The translations under genes and the position numbers were made by a program. DNA of 64,000 nucleotides from assembly GCF_002237645.1 (NCBI RefSeq), contig NZ_MJUZ01000001.1:38944-102943 (forward strand), written 5' to 3'. The notes under the pieces are model-generated. The model made no database searches, was not told the DNA's origin, and worked only from the letters and a program-made list of their open reading frames with translations. This stretch comes from Desulfovibrio sp. MES5. GTDB taxonomy: Bacteria; Desulfobacterota; Desulfovibrionia; Desulfovibrionales; Desulfovibrionaceae. Shown piece by piece: positions 45,248 through 52,999 of this stretch; position 1 is the first letter of the stretch; the number at the start of each line of letters is the position of its first letter.

Positions 45248-46468
45248 ATGGCAGTTGCTTGGCATAAAACAAATTTCCTCGGAGTGCGCTATCGGGAACA
45301 TGCAACACGCAAGCATGGTGTCCGTCTCGATCGCTGTTTCTCCATTCGATACAAGTTGAATGGCAAGGACAAAGAGGAAGTCGCGGGGTGGGCCTCTGAA
45401 AAGATGACTGCTGAAAAAGCGTTCGGTTTGCTATCTGAATTGCGCGAAGCCATTCGCACTGGAAGAGGGCCGCAGACCTTGGCAGAAATGAAAATTTCCA
45501 ATGAAGCAAAAATAATGCAAGAGAGGGAATCTGCGCATGCAGCTTCCTTGGCTGCAACAACCTTTTTGGAGTTTTGGGATGCGGAATATTTACCGTATGC
45601 CGAGGCAAGCAAAAAAAGAATGAGCATACACAGCGAAAAGCATCTTTTTAAAAATTGGATTCGTCCAATATTGGGCGAGATCCCTTTGCAGATGGTTACA
45701 AGTGCACTGGTAGAGAAGATCGCCATGAACATGCAACAGATGGGTAAAAGCGCCGCTAGTATCCGTTATGCGTTAGCTGTTGTTTCTCAAGTATGGAACT
45801 ATGCTTCGGTGCGCGATTTTGTTCAAGGGGATAGTCCTACACGACGAATTAAGAAACCCAAAGTGGATAACCGGCGTGTTCGATTCCTGACGCGAGAGGA
45901 AGCTCGTATGCTACTTGATGGCTTAAAGTCGCGTTCTCAAGATGTGCACGACACTGCGTTGCTGTCTCTGTTCGCTGGATTAAGGGCAGGGGAAATTCAT
46001 GCTTTGACATGGGGCGATGTGGATTTTGAACACGGAAATTTGTACATCCGTGACCCTAAAAATACTAATAGTCGCCATGCTTATATGACACAAGAAGTCC
46101 GAGAAATGCTATGCAGTAGAAATAAAGGTCAACATAAAACAGCTCTTGTATTTCCTTCTGTAACGGGTAAGCGGAGAGTGCAAGTGTCGGATTCTTTTCA
46201 GAATACGGTGCGTGAATTAGGCTTGAATGATACTGGAGAGTTTGACGCTGAAGGCAAAGCCATTGAGATAGATGATGCCCGGCAGCGTGTGGTATTTCAT
46301 ACGCTTAGGCATACATTTGCATCTTGGCTTGCCCAAGCAGGCACACCCATGTTTACGTTGGCACAGCTTATGGGGCATCGTGATATGAAGATGACGCAGC
46401 GTTATAGTCATCTTACTCCCGACAATATGCAAGCAGCCACGTTAGTGCTGCAGGGTGTGTTGGGATAA
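45248..46468 (+). CDS. int: Tyrosine recombinase (phage-type integrase)
   Basis: A 406-residue site-specific recombinase. N-terminal arm-binding and SAM-like core-binding regions (about 1-200) precede the catalytic domain. Catalytic residues: Arg in LFAGLRAGEIHALTWGDVDF, Lys in RDPKNTNSRH, His-x-x-Arg in HTLRHTFASWLAQAG, His in LMGHRDMKMTQ, and nucleophile Tyr in RYSHLTP. It reads away from the tRNA-Asn fragment, the usual arrangement at the attL side. It should integrate and excise the element that begins at 45049. A GCAGGAGG ribosome site precedes the ATG. Confidence 0.95.
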   Translation: MAVAWHKTNFLGVRYREHATRKHGVRLDRCFSIRYKLNGKDKEEVAGWASEKMTAEKAFGLLSELREAIRTGRGPQTLAEMKISNEAKIMQERESAHAASLAATTFLEFWDAEYLPYAEASKKRMSIHSEKHLFKNWIRPILGEIPLQMVTSALVEKIAMNMQQMGKSAASIRYALAVVSQVWNYASVRDFVQGDSPTRRIKKPKVDNRRVRFLTREEARMLLDGLKSRSQDVHDTALLSLFAGLRAGEIHALTWGDVDFEHGNLYIRDPKNTNSRHAYMTQEVREMLCSRNKGQHKTALVFPSVTGKRRVQVSDSFQNTVRELGLNDTGEFDAEGKAIEIDDARQRVVFHTLRHTFASWLAQAGTPMFTLAQLMGHRDMKMTQRYSHLTPDNMQAATLVLQGVLG

Positions 46469-46658
46469 CGTATAGCGCAAAAATGACTGGGCTAAGAAAT
46501 GGCACAGGTTAATTTTTTTGCTTGGAGCGGAATTTCAACGGAGGATGTCACACCTTTAATATGATTTATTTGAATGCCTGGCTAAAGGGTTGGGCATTAA
46601 GTCGTAAATACATTTTCACAGATTTTTAAAATAAGCGGGTATTTAAGGGGGAAGGGCA

Positions 46659-47621
46659 ATGAACACTGATGATGTTATTTATTGCTATGATGATAGTTGT
46701 ATAAACCATACAAATATATTGCCAGGATGGGATGCTGAACGTTTGAATGATATATATATGTTTGTGACTACATCTGATGTAAAATTAAGAAAAGCTGGAA
46801 TGGGTGTTATTCCAGATGATATTCCTCAGATATACCCATCAAAAAATTATTTTGAAATAGAAGAACGTTGGAATGCTGCCACAAGGTGTATTGATTCGAG
46901 ATTTTTTCGCAGATTTAGATTCTCAAAAAATAGAATACCATTTAGAAATTTTGATGCTATGGAAAAATGGCAATCTTGGCTCCAGTACGAAACGTGGACG
47001 ACAGAATTAACATGTAAACTGTTGTGGTATGGCCCATGGCATCCCATTGATAGTAGTATATATGAATCTAAGAAATCACGCTGTATTGATGAATTTTCAT
47101 TGGTTAAATCAATTGTCAAAAAAAATAATAGTCCATATTTTATCATGAATGCGATAGTAAATAAGTATAACGGGCCTGGACTGACTTTTTCAGTTCCACT
47201 TGATATGGTAAAAATGTCAAATTGTTTTCCTGAAGTTATAAAAAGTGATCGTTGTAATGTCACTATGAATATATTAAATTTTCAGAGTAATAAATTTGAA
47301 ATAGAAAACGTTAGTATAAATAATAGCATTAATTTGAATGCTGATATTATTAGAAAGTTTGATGAGCGCCGTTGTGGAGATGCTGCAACCATTCATGAAA
47401 AATGGGAGCGGGGGATCTGTGGTGCGCATGGTCAAGATCAAACAAGACTTTGTTGCTACTATGTATGTTACGGTAAGGATCTTTCACAAAAAATGAGAGA
47501 AAAGTATCTTAAAGAAAAGTATGGCATTGAATACTCATATAAAACGATAGAAAGGGCTGCTAAAAAAGTTATAGAGGATGAATTATATAGTAAATATGGA
47601 CTTGATCGGCTTCATGAATAA
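46659..47621 (+). CDS. Unknown AT-rich gene next to the integrase
   Basis: A 320-residue protein with strikingly AT-rich codon use compared with the core genome, indicating transfer. Not recognised. It has no signal peptide or membrane segment. The middle is rich in Asn, Ile and Ser. The C-terminal part has CGDAATIHEKWERGICGAHG, a Cys-rich short segment (TRLCCYYVCYGK) and a basic helix with KEKYGIEYSYKTIERAAKKV that could be a DNA-binding helix-turn-helix. A ribosome site (aaggggg, 46645-46651) supports the start. In E. coli CP4-57 the comparable place next to the integrase holds yfjH, also unknown. Confidence 0.65.
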   Translation: MNTDDVIYCYDDSCINHTNILPGWDAERLNDIYMFVTTSDVKLRKAGMGVIPDDIPQIYPSKNYFEIEERWNAATRCIDSRFFRRFRFSKNRIPFRNFDAMEKWQSWLQYETWTTELTCKLLWYGPWHPIDSSIYESKKSRCIDEFSLVKSIVKKNNSPYFIMNAIVNKYNGPGLTFSVPLDMVKMSNCFPEVIKSDRCNVTMNILNFQSNKFEIENVSINNSINLNADIIRKFDERRCGDAATIHEKWERGICGAHGQDQTRLCCYYVCYGKDLSQKMREKYLKEKYGIEYSYKTIERAAKKVIEDELYSKYGLDRLHE

Positions 47622-48207
47622 GGAAATTGTTAATATAAGTATTTATGCTGCATACATTCAACAATCATAATTTTTTTTAAGTTATATTTTTGCTTAAACT
47701 TCAAATTTTTTATTATGAGTGAGGCACTAACGGCCACGTTCTCCTCTCAGGCTGTGTCCGCCAGCAGAATGTCTGGCTGGCAAGAATAAACGTCCTTTAG
47801 TCGGTGATCGGTTATTAGTGCCTGGTTACGTCCAATTTAGTGGCCCAATGTTGCAAGTCTTGTCTCGTCTGCGTGATCCGCGAAATGGAATCAAAAACAG
47901 CTCGTTTATGCCCACGTCAACTCCAGATCCGGATATTTCCAGTCTGGTCGTTGCGTGGAATTTTCTCCATAAATTCCAGTTATTAATTCCGTTAGCTGGG
48001 CATCGAAAACCGTCCTTCTTCGTCTATGTCTGCAGCAATAGTCGGTCCATTCTTCGCGACCACCTCAATAATGAGGTCTCCCTTCCTAGATACTTGTCCC
48101 AGATTGTCTCGGTTTGTACTAATTTTTCTCTATAATTTTAGTGTGTTAGCGTTGATTTTCCCTCTGGTCGTGAGTTATGGTTGACCCATCTCAACAAGGA
48201 GGAACCT
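47622..48207. other. Intergenic region in the element without a supported gene
   Basis: About 590 bases. A 105-codon frame (47818-48135) has no ribosome site or family resemblance. A short inverted repeat (gccagcag...ggctggc) lies near 47760-47785. It may hold the promoter for the replication-gene block that follows. Confidence 0.4.
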
Positions 48208-48426
48208 ATGACCACAACTAATGAAATCATCTCTGAATTTAGACGCACACTGCCTGTGGCCTTCAAGCGGAAGGATGTCCCGGCCTTAATCGGCGGGATC
48301 ATCAAAGCTCAGACTTTGGCAAACTTGCAGTGCCAGCAGCAAGGGCCCCCAGCGGCTAAATGCAATGGTCGTGTGGTATTCTTTCGAGACAGTTTTTGTG
48401 ACTGGCTGGAAAGTAGGATGAGCTAA
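48208..48426 (+). CDS. Small excisionase/AlpA-like DNA-binding protein, paralog 1
   Basis: 72 residues; the start at 48208 is fixed by aaggagga (48197-48204). The pattern FKRKDVPALIGGIIKAQTLANLQCQQQGPP...GRVVFFRDSFCDWL resembles small winged-helix regulators encoded by satellites and integrative elements. The same pattern (R...GG.I.A.TL.N....GP...G.V...R.SF...L) is seen in the 92-residue protein at 52362. It sits in the position of alpA in CP4-57, upstream of the DUF3987 genes, and likely controls excision or element transcription. Confidence 0.65.
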   Translation: MTTTNEIISEFRRTLPVAFKRKDVPALIGGIIKAQTLANLQCQQQGPPAAKCNGRVVFFRDSFCDWLESRMS

Positions 48427-48551
48427 TGGTGGGCTGCCTCTTCGGCCGAGGGCCCCCTATTCCATGGGTCTATGCGGCAAAGGAGGGTCAAATGAACAAT
48501 CCAGCGCGCTCCTGACAGCAAGGGCTGTCAGGAGTGCAAAGAGGAGGGGGT

Positions 48552-48980
48552 ATGGACGGATTTAATCATAAGGTGACGCTCTCGACAGAAGTCGAAGCTG
48601 CCACATTCCAAGCGGGCGAAGACCTAAAAGACTCTTCGCGTAAAAGTTCGAAAAATCGCAACCGTCTTTCAGCCAAGGATAAAAAGGCAAAACGTGAAGC
48701 CGTAGCGGCTGATTGCCGCGCAGGGCATCCACGACGCGCAATTATGCTGCGGCATCACCTCAGCAAGTCCCAGCTAAATGACTTTCTTGCGCAGCTGCTC
48801 ATGGCTGGAGAGCTCACCCCTATTGTCCCTTCGTACGAACTGGCTCTGGCATCTACGCCAATACGGTCAGTGCTCCCAGTTGCTGACGATTCTGTTGAAT
48901 ACATTCGTGTGGAGCATACCGAGCGTGGCACGCTCTTAACCCCTTACCGGACTGGAGATGAAAATGAACTCACCTGCTAA
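48552..48980 (+). CDS. Small basic protein of unknown function
   Basis: 142 residues; the start at 48552 follows a strong gaggaggggg site. The first 70 residues are charged and probably disordered (SSRKSSKNRNRLSAKDKKAK); the rest is a helical domain with RAIMLRHHLSKSQLNDFLAQ that could be a helix-turn-helix. Not recognised. It overlaps the next gene by 17 bases, so the pair is translationally coupled. Confidence 0.55.
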   Translation: MDGFNHKVTLSTEVEAATFQAGEDLKDSSRKSSKNRNRLSAKDKKAKREAVAADCRAGHPRRAIMLRHHLSKSQLNDFLAQLLMAGELTPIVPSYELALASTPIRSVLPVADDSVEYIRVEHTERGTLLTPYRTGDENELTC

Positions 48981-49227
48981 AGCTGGAAACATCGCTTTCC
49001 CCAAAAAAGAAACTATTGATGTGGAAATTCTTTCCCCGGAAGTTTGCGAAACGCAAGATATAGGCGATGTTGTCCGCATGGCGACGGAAAATCTAATCAA
49101 TACTACTCTAACTACGGTAGCCAACTTAGATTCAACCAGGGAAATAAAAGTTAAAGCGATCACTTTACAGCAGCATTTTGCTGTAATGCCAACACGTATT
49201 ACCTGCAGTGTAGAACTGAAGGATTAA
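48964..49227 (+). CDS. Small protein of unknown function coupled to the previous gene
   Basis: 87 residues. The start at 48964 is preferred over ATG 48958 because TGGAG (48952-48956) would be too close to the latter. The N-terminus is Lys/Pro-rich, followed by one predicted helix (DVVRMATENLINTTLTTVAN) and a beta-rich end (REIKVKAITLQQHFAVMPTR). Not recognised. Encoded between the AlpA-like gene and the replication genes, it may be a replication accessory or regulator. Confidence 0.5.
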   Translation: MNSPAKAGNIAFPKKETIDVEILSPEVCETQDIGDVVRMATENLINTTLTTVANLDSTREIKVKAITLQQHFAVMPTRITCSVELKD

Positions 49228-49301
49228 CGCAAACCAGAATAAACTTTTTGCCAAGCGGGGGATTCTCCCCGCTTGGCATGCAAGCCAGTTAGGAAGTAGC
49301 C

Positions 49302-50069
49302 ATGGATCACTTCAATATTAACCAGCTCGTTGACAAAACGGAACGTGAAGGCAGGAGGATTTCTCAAACCATTTCCATTTCGCACACTATAGGGCTTAAG
49401 AAAAAAGAAATGCTAGAACAAAGCCACGTTAGTACCTCTGGATTTAAAGATTCAACTACGAGGTCTTCATCTCTAGCGAAATACATTACCCCGATTGAGT
49501 TTGATGTTATCAACGATAGCGATGACCTACTTTGGAGGTTAGAAAAAGAAAATCGGCTGGTTAAGGCTCTGAAGGAAAGTAAGAAAAATCGTGAAGAAAG
49601 GATTCGCAGGCTAAATATTGCTTGGGCGCGGCGAAAACTTGCACGGCATAAGATTAAGCCGCTTTTACAACCAAGATTTGATTCACGCGCCATTAAATAT
49701 CTGCCGGATAATCTCGTTAACATTGCTAAATATTTAGCAACAATTACAGGGCTAGATCCTCTAGGTATATGTTTAGCAATACTTGGGTCCGTTTCAATCG
49801 CAACCTGGGGCCGTGTTTCGATAACATTGACACCAGAGTGGTCGGAACCCGCCATCGACATGTTGCTTCAAGTCTCAGGCTCCGGAACTAGGAAATCATC
49901 ACTTGCGTCGCATCTGCGCATGCCCTTTGACCAATACTGCGCTCAAGTCAATGGCGGTGCTGAAATTCGTATGAGGCAGAAAAAAAGGGAAATGACGTTG
50001 CTGAAGAAGGCTGCGGAGAAACGTGCCCACCAAAAAATTGTAACTGTCCTAAACGACGAGAAGGAATAA
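49302..50069 (+). CDS. DUF3987 protein, N-terminal part (P-loop segment)
   Basis: 255 residues. After a charged helical N-terminus (about 1-120) comes YLPDNLVNIAKYLATITGLD, a hydrophobic helix, RVSITLTPEW and the degenerate P-loop VSGSGTRKSSLASH (191-204). This is the first part of the DUF3987 (YfjI-like) fold of element replication proteins. The ORF stops soon after a basic coiled helix, where the full-length family continues. The next ORF starts two bases later in another frame with GAAGGA (50059-50064) as ribosome site, inside this gene's last codons. The three consecutive ORFs together cover one DUF3987 protein. Confidence 0.7.
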   Translation: MDHFNINQLVDKTEREGRRISQTISISHTIGLKKKEMLEQSHVSTSGFKDSTTRSSSLAKYITPIEFDVINDSDDLLWRLEKENRLVKALKESKKNREERIRRLNIAWARRKLARHKIKPLLQPRFDSRAIKYLPDNLVNIAKYLATITGLDPLGICLAILGSVSIATWGRVSITLTPEWSEPAIDMLLQVSGSGTRKSSLASHLRMPFDQYCAQVNGGAEIRMRQKKREMTLLKKAAEKRAHQKIVTVLNDEKE

Positions 50070-50071
50070 TT

Positions 50072-50518
50072 ATGAGCTCGATTATAGATCAAGATGTTGA
50101 ACGCATACGTGAAGCGGTCAAAGAGTCATTAGAATTTGAAAAAAAACTTCTTCAAGACGTTGAAGAAAGCATTCTTCATCCTGTTCAGTTGCTGGTTGAT
50201 AAGGCAACACCATTTCAACTTGCAGTCACAATGCAAAATCAGGGAGAGTGCCAGGGATCTATAACCGCTGAAGGTAGCATGATTAAGAGTAATCTTATTA
50301 GCTCTTCAGACGCCGTTAATATTTTCCTCCGGGGGCACACTCAAGAACCCTTTGTTTACGAAAATGCTCGGAAGCCAATTTGCTTGGCGCATCCGGCACT
50401 GCCGATGGTTAACTTGGTACAGCCTACGATTGCCAGCAAGTTTTATTGCAATGAAAACTTGAACGAAGTTGGTGTGACCGCACGGTTTGTGCCATTCTTT
50501 CATGGGGGATCACTGTAA
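50072..50518 (+). CDS. DUF3987 protein, middle part
   Basis: 148 residues. After a helical start (DVERIREAVKESLEFEKKLL), HPVQLLVDKATPFQLAVTMQ and GSITAEGSMIKSN match the strand and acidic turn that follow the P-loop in DUF3987. FLRGHTQEPFVYENARKP and MVNLVQPTIASKFYCNEN cover the next part of the ATPase core. It ends RFVPFFHGGSL, where the family continues into its C-terminal domain. Its stop overlaps the next start as TAATG (50516-50520). It is in a different frame from both neighbours, yet each junction has a proper ribosome site. Confidence 0.65.
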   Translation: MSSIIDQDVERIREAVKESLEFEKKLLQDVEESILHPVQLLVDKATPFQLAVTMQNQGECQGSITAEGSMIKSNLISSSDAVNIFLRGHTQEPFVYENARKPICLAHPALPMVNLVQPTIASKFYCNENLNEVGVTARFVPFFHGGSL

Positions 50519-51129
50519 TGGGCGTAACCAACTTGGCTACTGATGACTACAATCGAAAAATCACTAAGTTGCTGGGATTATTCCATACACAAGATAAGAA
50601 TGCTCAACGGTTTCAGGTTAGTGTCACACCTGAAGCCCTGCAGCTTATCAGGCGGTTTGAGGACGAAATTCGTTGGGATGTCATCCAAAAAATGCCAGCG
50701 GCAGCACAGCCGTGTTTATTAAAAGCACATGGGCAAGCCGTGCGGTTTGCTTGGGATATTCATGCTTGGAATCATGACTATCCACACCTATGCCCAATTA
50801 CAAAAGCTGAAATGCAGCATGGGATTGATCTGATTTGTGCGTCTTTTCCGCATATCCAGTATGCTTATGATCCCTGCGGATTAACTGCTTTCAGTACCGC
50901 GAAAATGATCCTTGAGAGCGTTAAAAAAATTACCGACAGATGGGAGCAGGATAAAATTCTTGATGATGGGATAGATTCGACAACTATCCAGCAGCGCATC
51001 GGTGTTAAATCTAAGGAGGTCAATAACGCCTTGCAGCTTCTTGATAAGCATAATTATCTGGCTGTCTACGACGATGCAACTAGTAACCTTAAGATTGCGT
51101 TGCACCCTGATTTCTTCGCTTATGCCTAA
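50518..51129 (+). CDS. DUF3987 protein, C-terminal part
   Basis: 203 residues. FQVSVTPEALQLIRRFEDEI, then a helix with LLKAHGQAVRFAWDIHAW, match the closing helical domain of DUF3987 proteins. The last 60 residues (DSTTIQQRIGVKSKEVNNAL) look like a winged-helix DNA-binding tail. GGGGGA (50504-50509) lies eight bases before the coupled ATG. The three parts probably assemble into one ATPase used in replication of the element. A factor-independent terminator follows. Confidence 0.65.
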   Translation: MGVTNLATDDYNRKITKLLGLFHTQDKNAQRFQVSVTPEALQLIRRFEDEIRWDVIQKMPAAAQPCLLKAHGQAVRFAWDIHAWNHDYPHLCPITKAEMQHGIDLICASFPHIQYAYDPCGLTAFSTAKMILESVKKITDRWEQDKILDDGIDSTTIQQRIGVKSKEVNNALQLLDKHNYLAVYDDATSNLKIALHPDFFAYA

Positions 51130-51164
51130 GCTTAGAAAAAGGCAGAAAATCCCGATTTGAGCAT

Positions 51165-51203
51165 CAAAAAAGCGTCTAGGATGACCTTCTAGGCGCTTTT
51201 TCT
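51165..51203. terminator. Bidirectional terminator after the DUF3987 genes
   Basis: A 9-bp stem (agcgtctag / ctaggcgct, one G-T pair) extended by A/T pairing, 9-base loop and T run, about 40 bases after the last DUF3987 stop. Confidence 0.85.
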
Positions 51204-51616
51204 ATCTTCTTTCACGGCAAAATGGGAGTTTTCTTGTCTTAGCTTGATAAACTCCATCATATTTACAAACTCCCTGTAACTTAGATCTGCTGCATAAGGT
51301 TATAATCATTTTTATTTTTGAGAATGATATGTAAAGTTAATTCCCTCAAATTCATATTTTAAAAACATGAAGTTTGCCTGGGGTTATTTTATTTATCTCC
51401 AGGTTTTTCCTGTGTATAATTTAAAGGTATGATTGTAGTACTTATATAAGACTTATTAATAGTAAGACTATTAGCATTATCATTACAATGTTTGCAACAA
51501 TAAGTCTTGTAACGATTATTGTTAATCTAAATAAATGATATATTTTTCAAATTAAACAGAGTGTCACAATTAAATAGAAATAAAATTAATCACACAACTA
51601 CAAGCTGAGAAGGAAA
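51204..51616. other. AT-rich region upstream of the YfjJ-like gene, candidate origin or operator
   Basis: About 410 very AT-rich bases without a gene. A perfect inverted repeat (taatagt aag actatta, 51457-51473) lies about 145 bases before the YfjJ/Gp2-like gene. A replication origin or regulatory site for the element is possible; nothing else is supported. Confidence 0.4.
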
Positions 51617-52273
51617 ATGAACAGCATCAATTTTTCACAGATGATCAAAGATTACGATCCTACCATGTACAGAGATTCTATTTCACAAAAGCTATTCGAA
51701 CTGCTTGAAGAATATACTAGGACATTTAGCAAAACCATGGTTGTTCGTTTTGATGTAACCTACCCCAAAGGGTTCATAGCTGTTGAAGATAACAGTGACA
51801 TATCAGATCTCATGAAACTGCTTATTCAACAGTGTTCACGTAATGGGGTATCTCCAGCATATTTTTGGGTAAGAGAGCAATCCCTCAGAAGCGACAACCA
51901 ACATTATCACTGTATGCTCTTGCTAGATGGCAACAAGACTTGCAGATACTATCCCTACATCGAGTTGGCAGAAAAGATATGGGGCAGGATGCTTGGTGTA
52001 AACCCTAAAGGGTTGGTCCACTATTGTGACAGAGGTCCTGATGGCAACAGGCAAGCTAATGGCATCATCCTACGCAGTGATGACCCCTACTACGAAGACA
52101 AGATTGATACCGTTGTACGACAGGCTATGTACTTGGCTAAAGACCACACCAAGGGGATTTATAACGATGGCGTTCGTGATTTCGGCATGACACGTTTGGC
52201 GAATGTTTCACGCCGTAGATCTCATCGTGCACGCTGTAAACAGGATTGTGCAGATAGCTTCAGCTACGCATAA
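51617..52273 (+). CDS. YagK/YfjJ C-terminal domain protein (inovirus Gp2-like replication protein)
   Basis: A 218-residue protein. The core SDNQHYHCMLLLDGNKTCRY carries an H-x-H motif as in HUH rolling-circle initiators, followed by YPYIELAEKIWGRMLG, GLVHYCDRGPDG and DTVVRQAMYLAKDHTKGIYN with a conserved Tyr-Leu-Ala-Lys. DFGMTRL closes the domain. It matches the YagK/YfjJ family found in E. coli cryptic prophages and in inovirus-like elements. In CP4-57 yfjJ follows the DUF3987 gene yfjI, the same order as here. It probably starts element DNA replication (inference). Confidence 0.82.
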   Translation: MNSINFSQMIKDYDPTMYRDSISQKLFELLEEYTRTFSKTMVVRFDVTYPKGFIAVEDNSDISDLMKLLIQQCSRNGVSPAYFWVREQSLRSDNQHYHCMLLLDGNKTCRYYPYIELAEKIWGRMLGVNPKGLVHYCDRGPDGNRQANGIILRSDDPYYEDKIDTVVRQAMYLAKDHTKGIYNDGVRDFGMTRLANVSRRRSHRARCKQDCADSFSYA

Positions 52274-52361
52274 ACGGGGACGGCTACGCTACAGGAGGCT
52301 CTAATACTATGCATTCCTTCCGCTGCCATTATCGGCCCACAGCACATCGCAAGGGGTACCC

Positions 52362-52640
52362 ATGCAACAAAAATTCCCACACATCGATTCAGTATTTGCC
52401 CAAGGTTTCGTTACGGAAGACTTTTTCAAAGCTCTTGAACGCGAGCTGCCCCCTATGGTCTCGCGAGCTGAAGCGTCACGTGCCACTGGCGGGCTTATCT
52501 CTGCCAAAACGCTCAGCAACAACGACGCCCTTCATATCGGCCCATGCGGTAAAATACGGGTTGGTTCCAAGGTCGGCTATACACGTGAGTCGTTCATTGC
52601 CTATCTGCGAAACAAACTGCAAACATATACGCTGCAATAG
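52362..52640 (+). CDS. Small excisionase/AlpA-like DNA-binding protein, paralog 2
   Basis: 92 residues with aagggg (52351-52356) as ribosome site. The C-terminal 60 residues (MVSRAEASRATGGLISAKTL, SNNDALHIGPCGKIRVGSKV, TRESFIAYLRNKL) align with the protein at 48208, with an added 30-residue N-terminus. It is probably a second DNA-binding regulator of the element. A 13-bp hairpin follows at once. Confidence 0.65.
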   Translation: MQQKFPHIDSVFAQGFVTEDFFKALERELPPMVSRAEASRATGGLISAKTLSNNDALHIGPCGKIRVGSKVGYTRESFIAYLRNKLQTYTLQ

Positions 52641-52645
52641 CCCCT

Positions 52646-52677
52646 AGAGGGGTATCGCCCCATAGCGATACCCCTCT
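52646..52677. terminator. Hairpin after the second AlpA-like gene
   Basis: A perfect 13-bp stem (agaggggtatcgc / gcgatacccctct) with a 6-base loop, six bases past the stop. Few T follow. Confidence 0.7.
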
Positions 52678-52716
52678 GCTAAACAAACTCAATGCACATA
52701 CGGAAAGGGTTCGACA

Positions 52717-52941
52717 ATGAGCAGCCTTAACAAACCACACAAAGCATCCCCTCAATTGTTATCCTACGTGTTCAGCCTGGCTGTGCAGTATGGTGTTGAC
52801 GCAGAAGCATTATCGTCGATGCATTTCAGCAAAGACATGGCTGATCTGTCTGAGATCGAAGCAGGTGCCCTTATTGAAATAATCAAGAGCGACGATGTGA
52901 CCTACAGTGCAGAAGAACCCCTTGCTGAATGCCATTGGTAG
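52717..52941 (+). CDS. Small acidic protein of unknown function
   Basis: 74 residues with aaaggg nine bases before the ATG. Predicted helical (PQLLSYVFSLAVQYGVDAEA) with an acidic second half (DMADLSEIEAGALIEIIKSD). Not recognised. Last plus-strand gene of the element backbone before the minus-strand nuclease pair. Confidence 0.5.
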   Translation: MSSLNKPHKASPQLLSYVFSLAVQYGVDAEALSSMHFSKDMADLSEIEAGALIEIIKSDDVTYSAEEPLAECHW

Positions 52942-52999
52942 ATGTCTAACGAAATAGGAAATTCTCATGCTGCAGGAAAATGGGGGGGATGGTCAGCCG

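Noticed and set aside
47818..48135. A 105-codon frame in the element
   Set aside because: No ribosome binding site, no recognisable pattern, and ordinary amino-acid composition for a chance frame.
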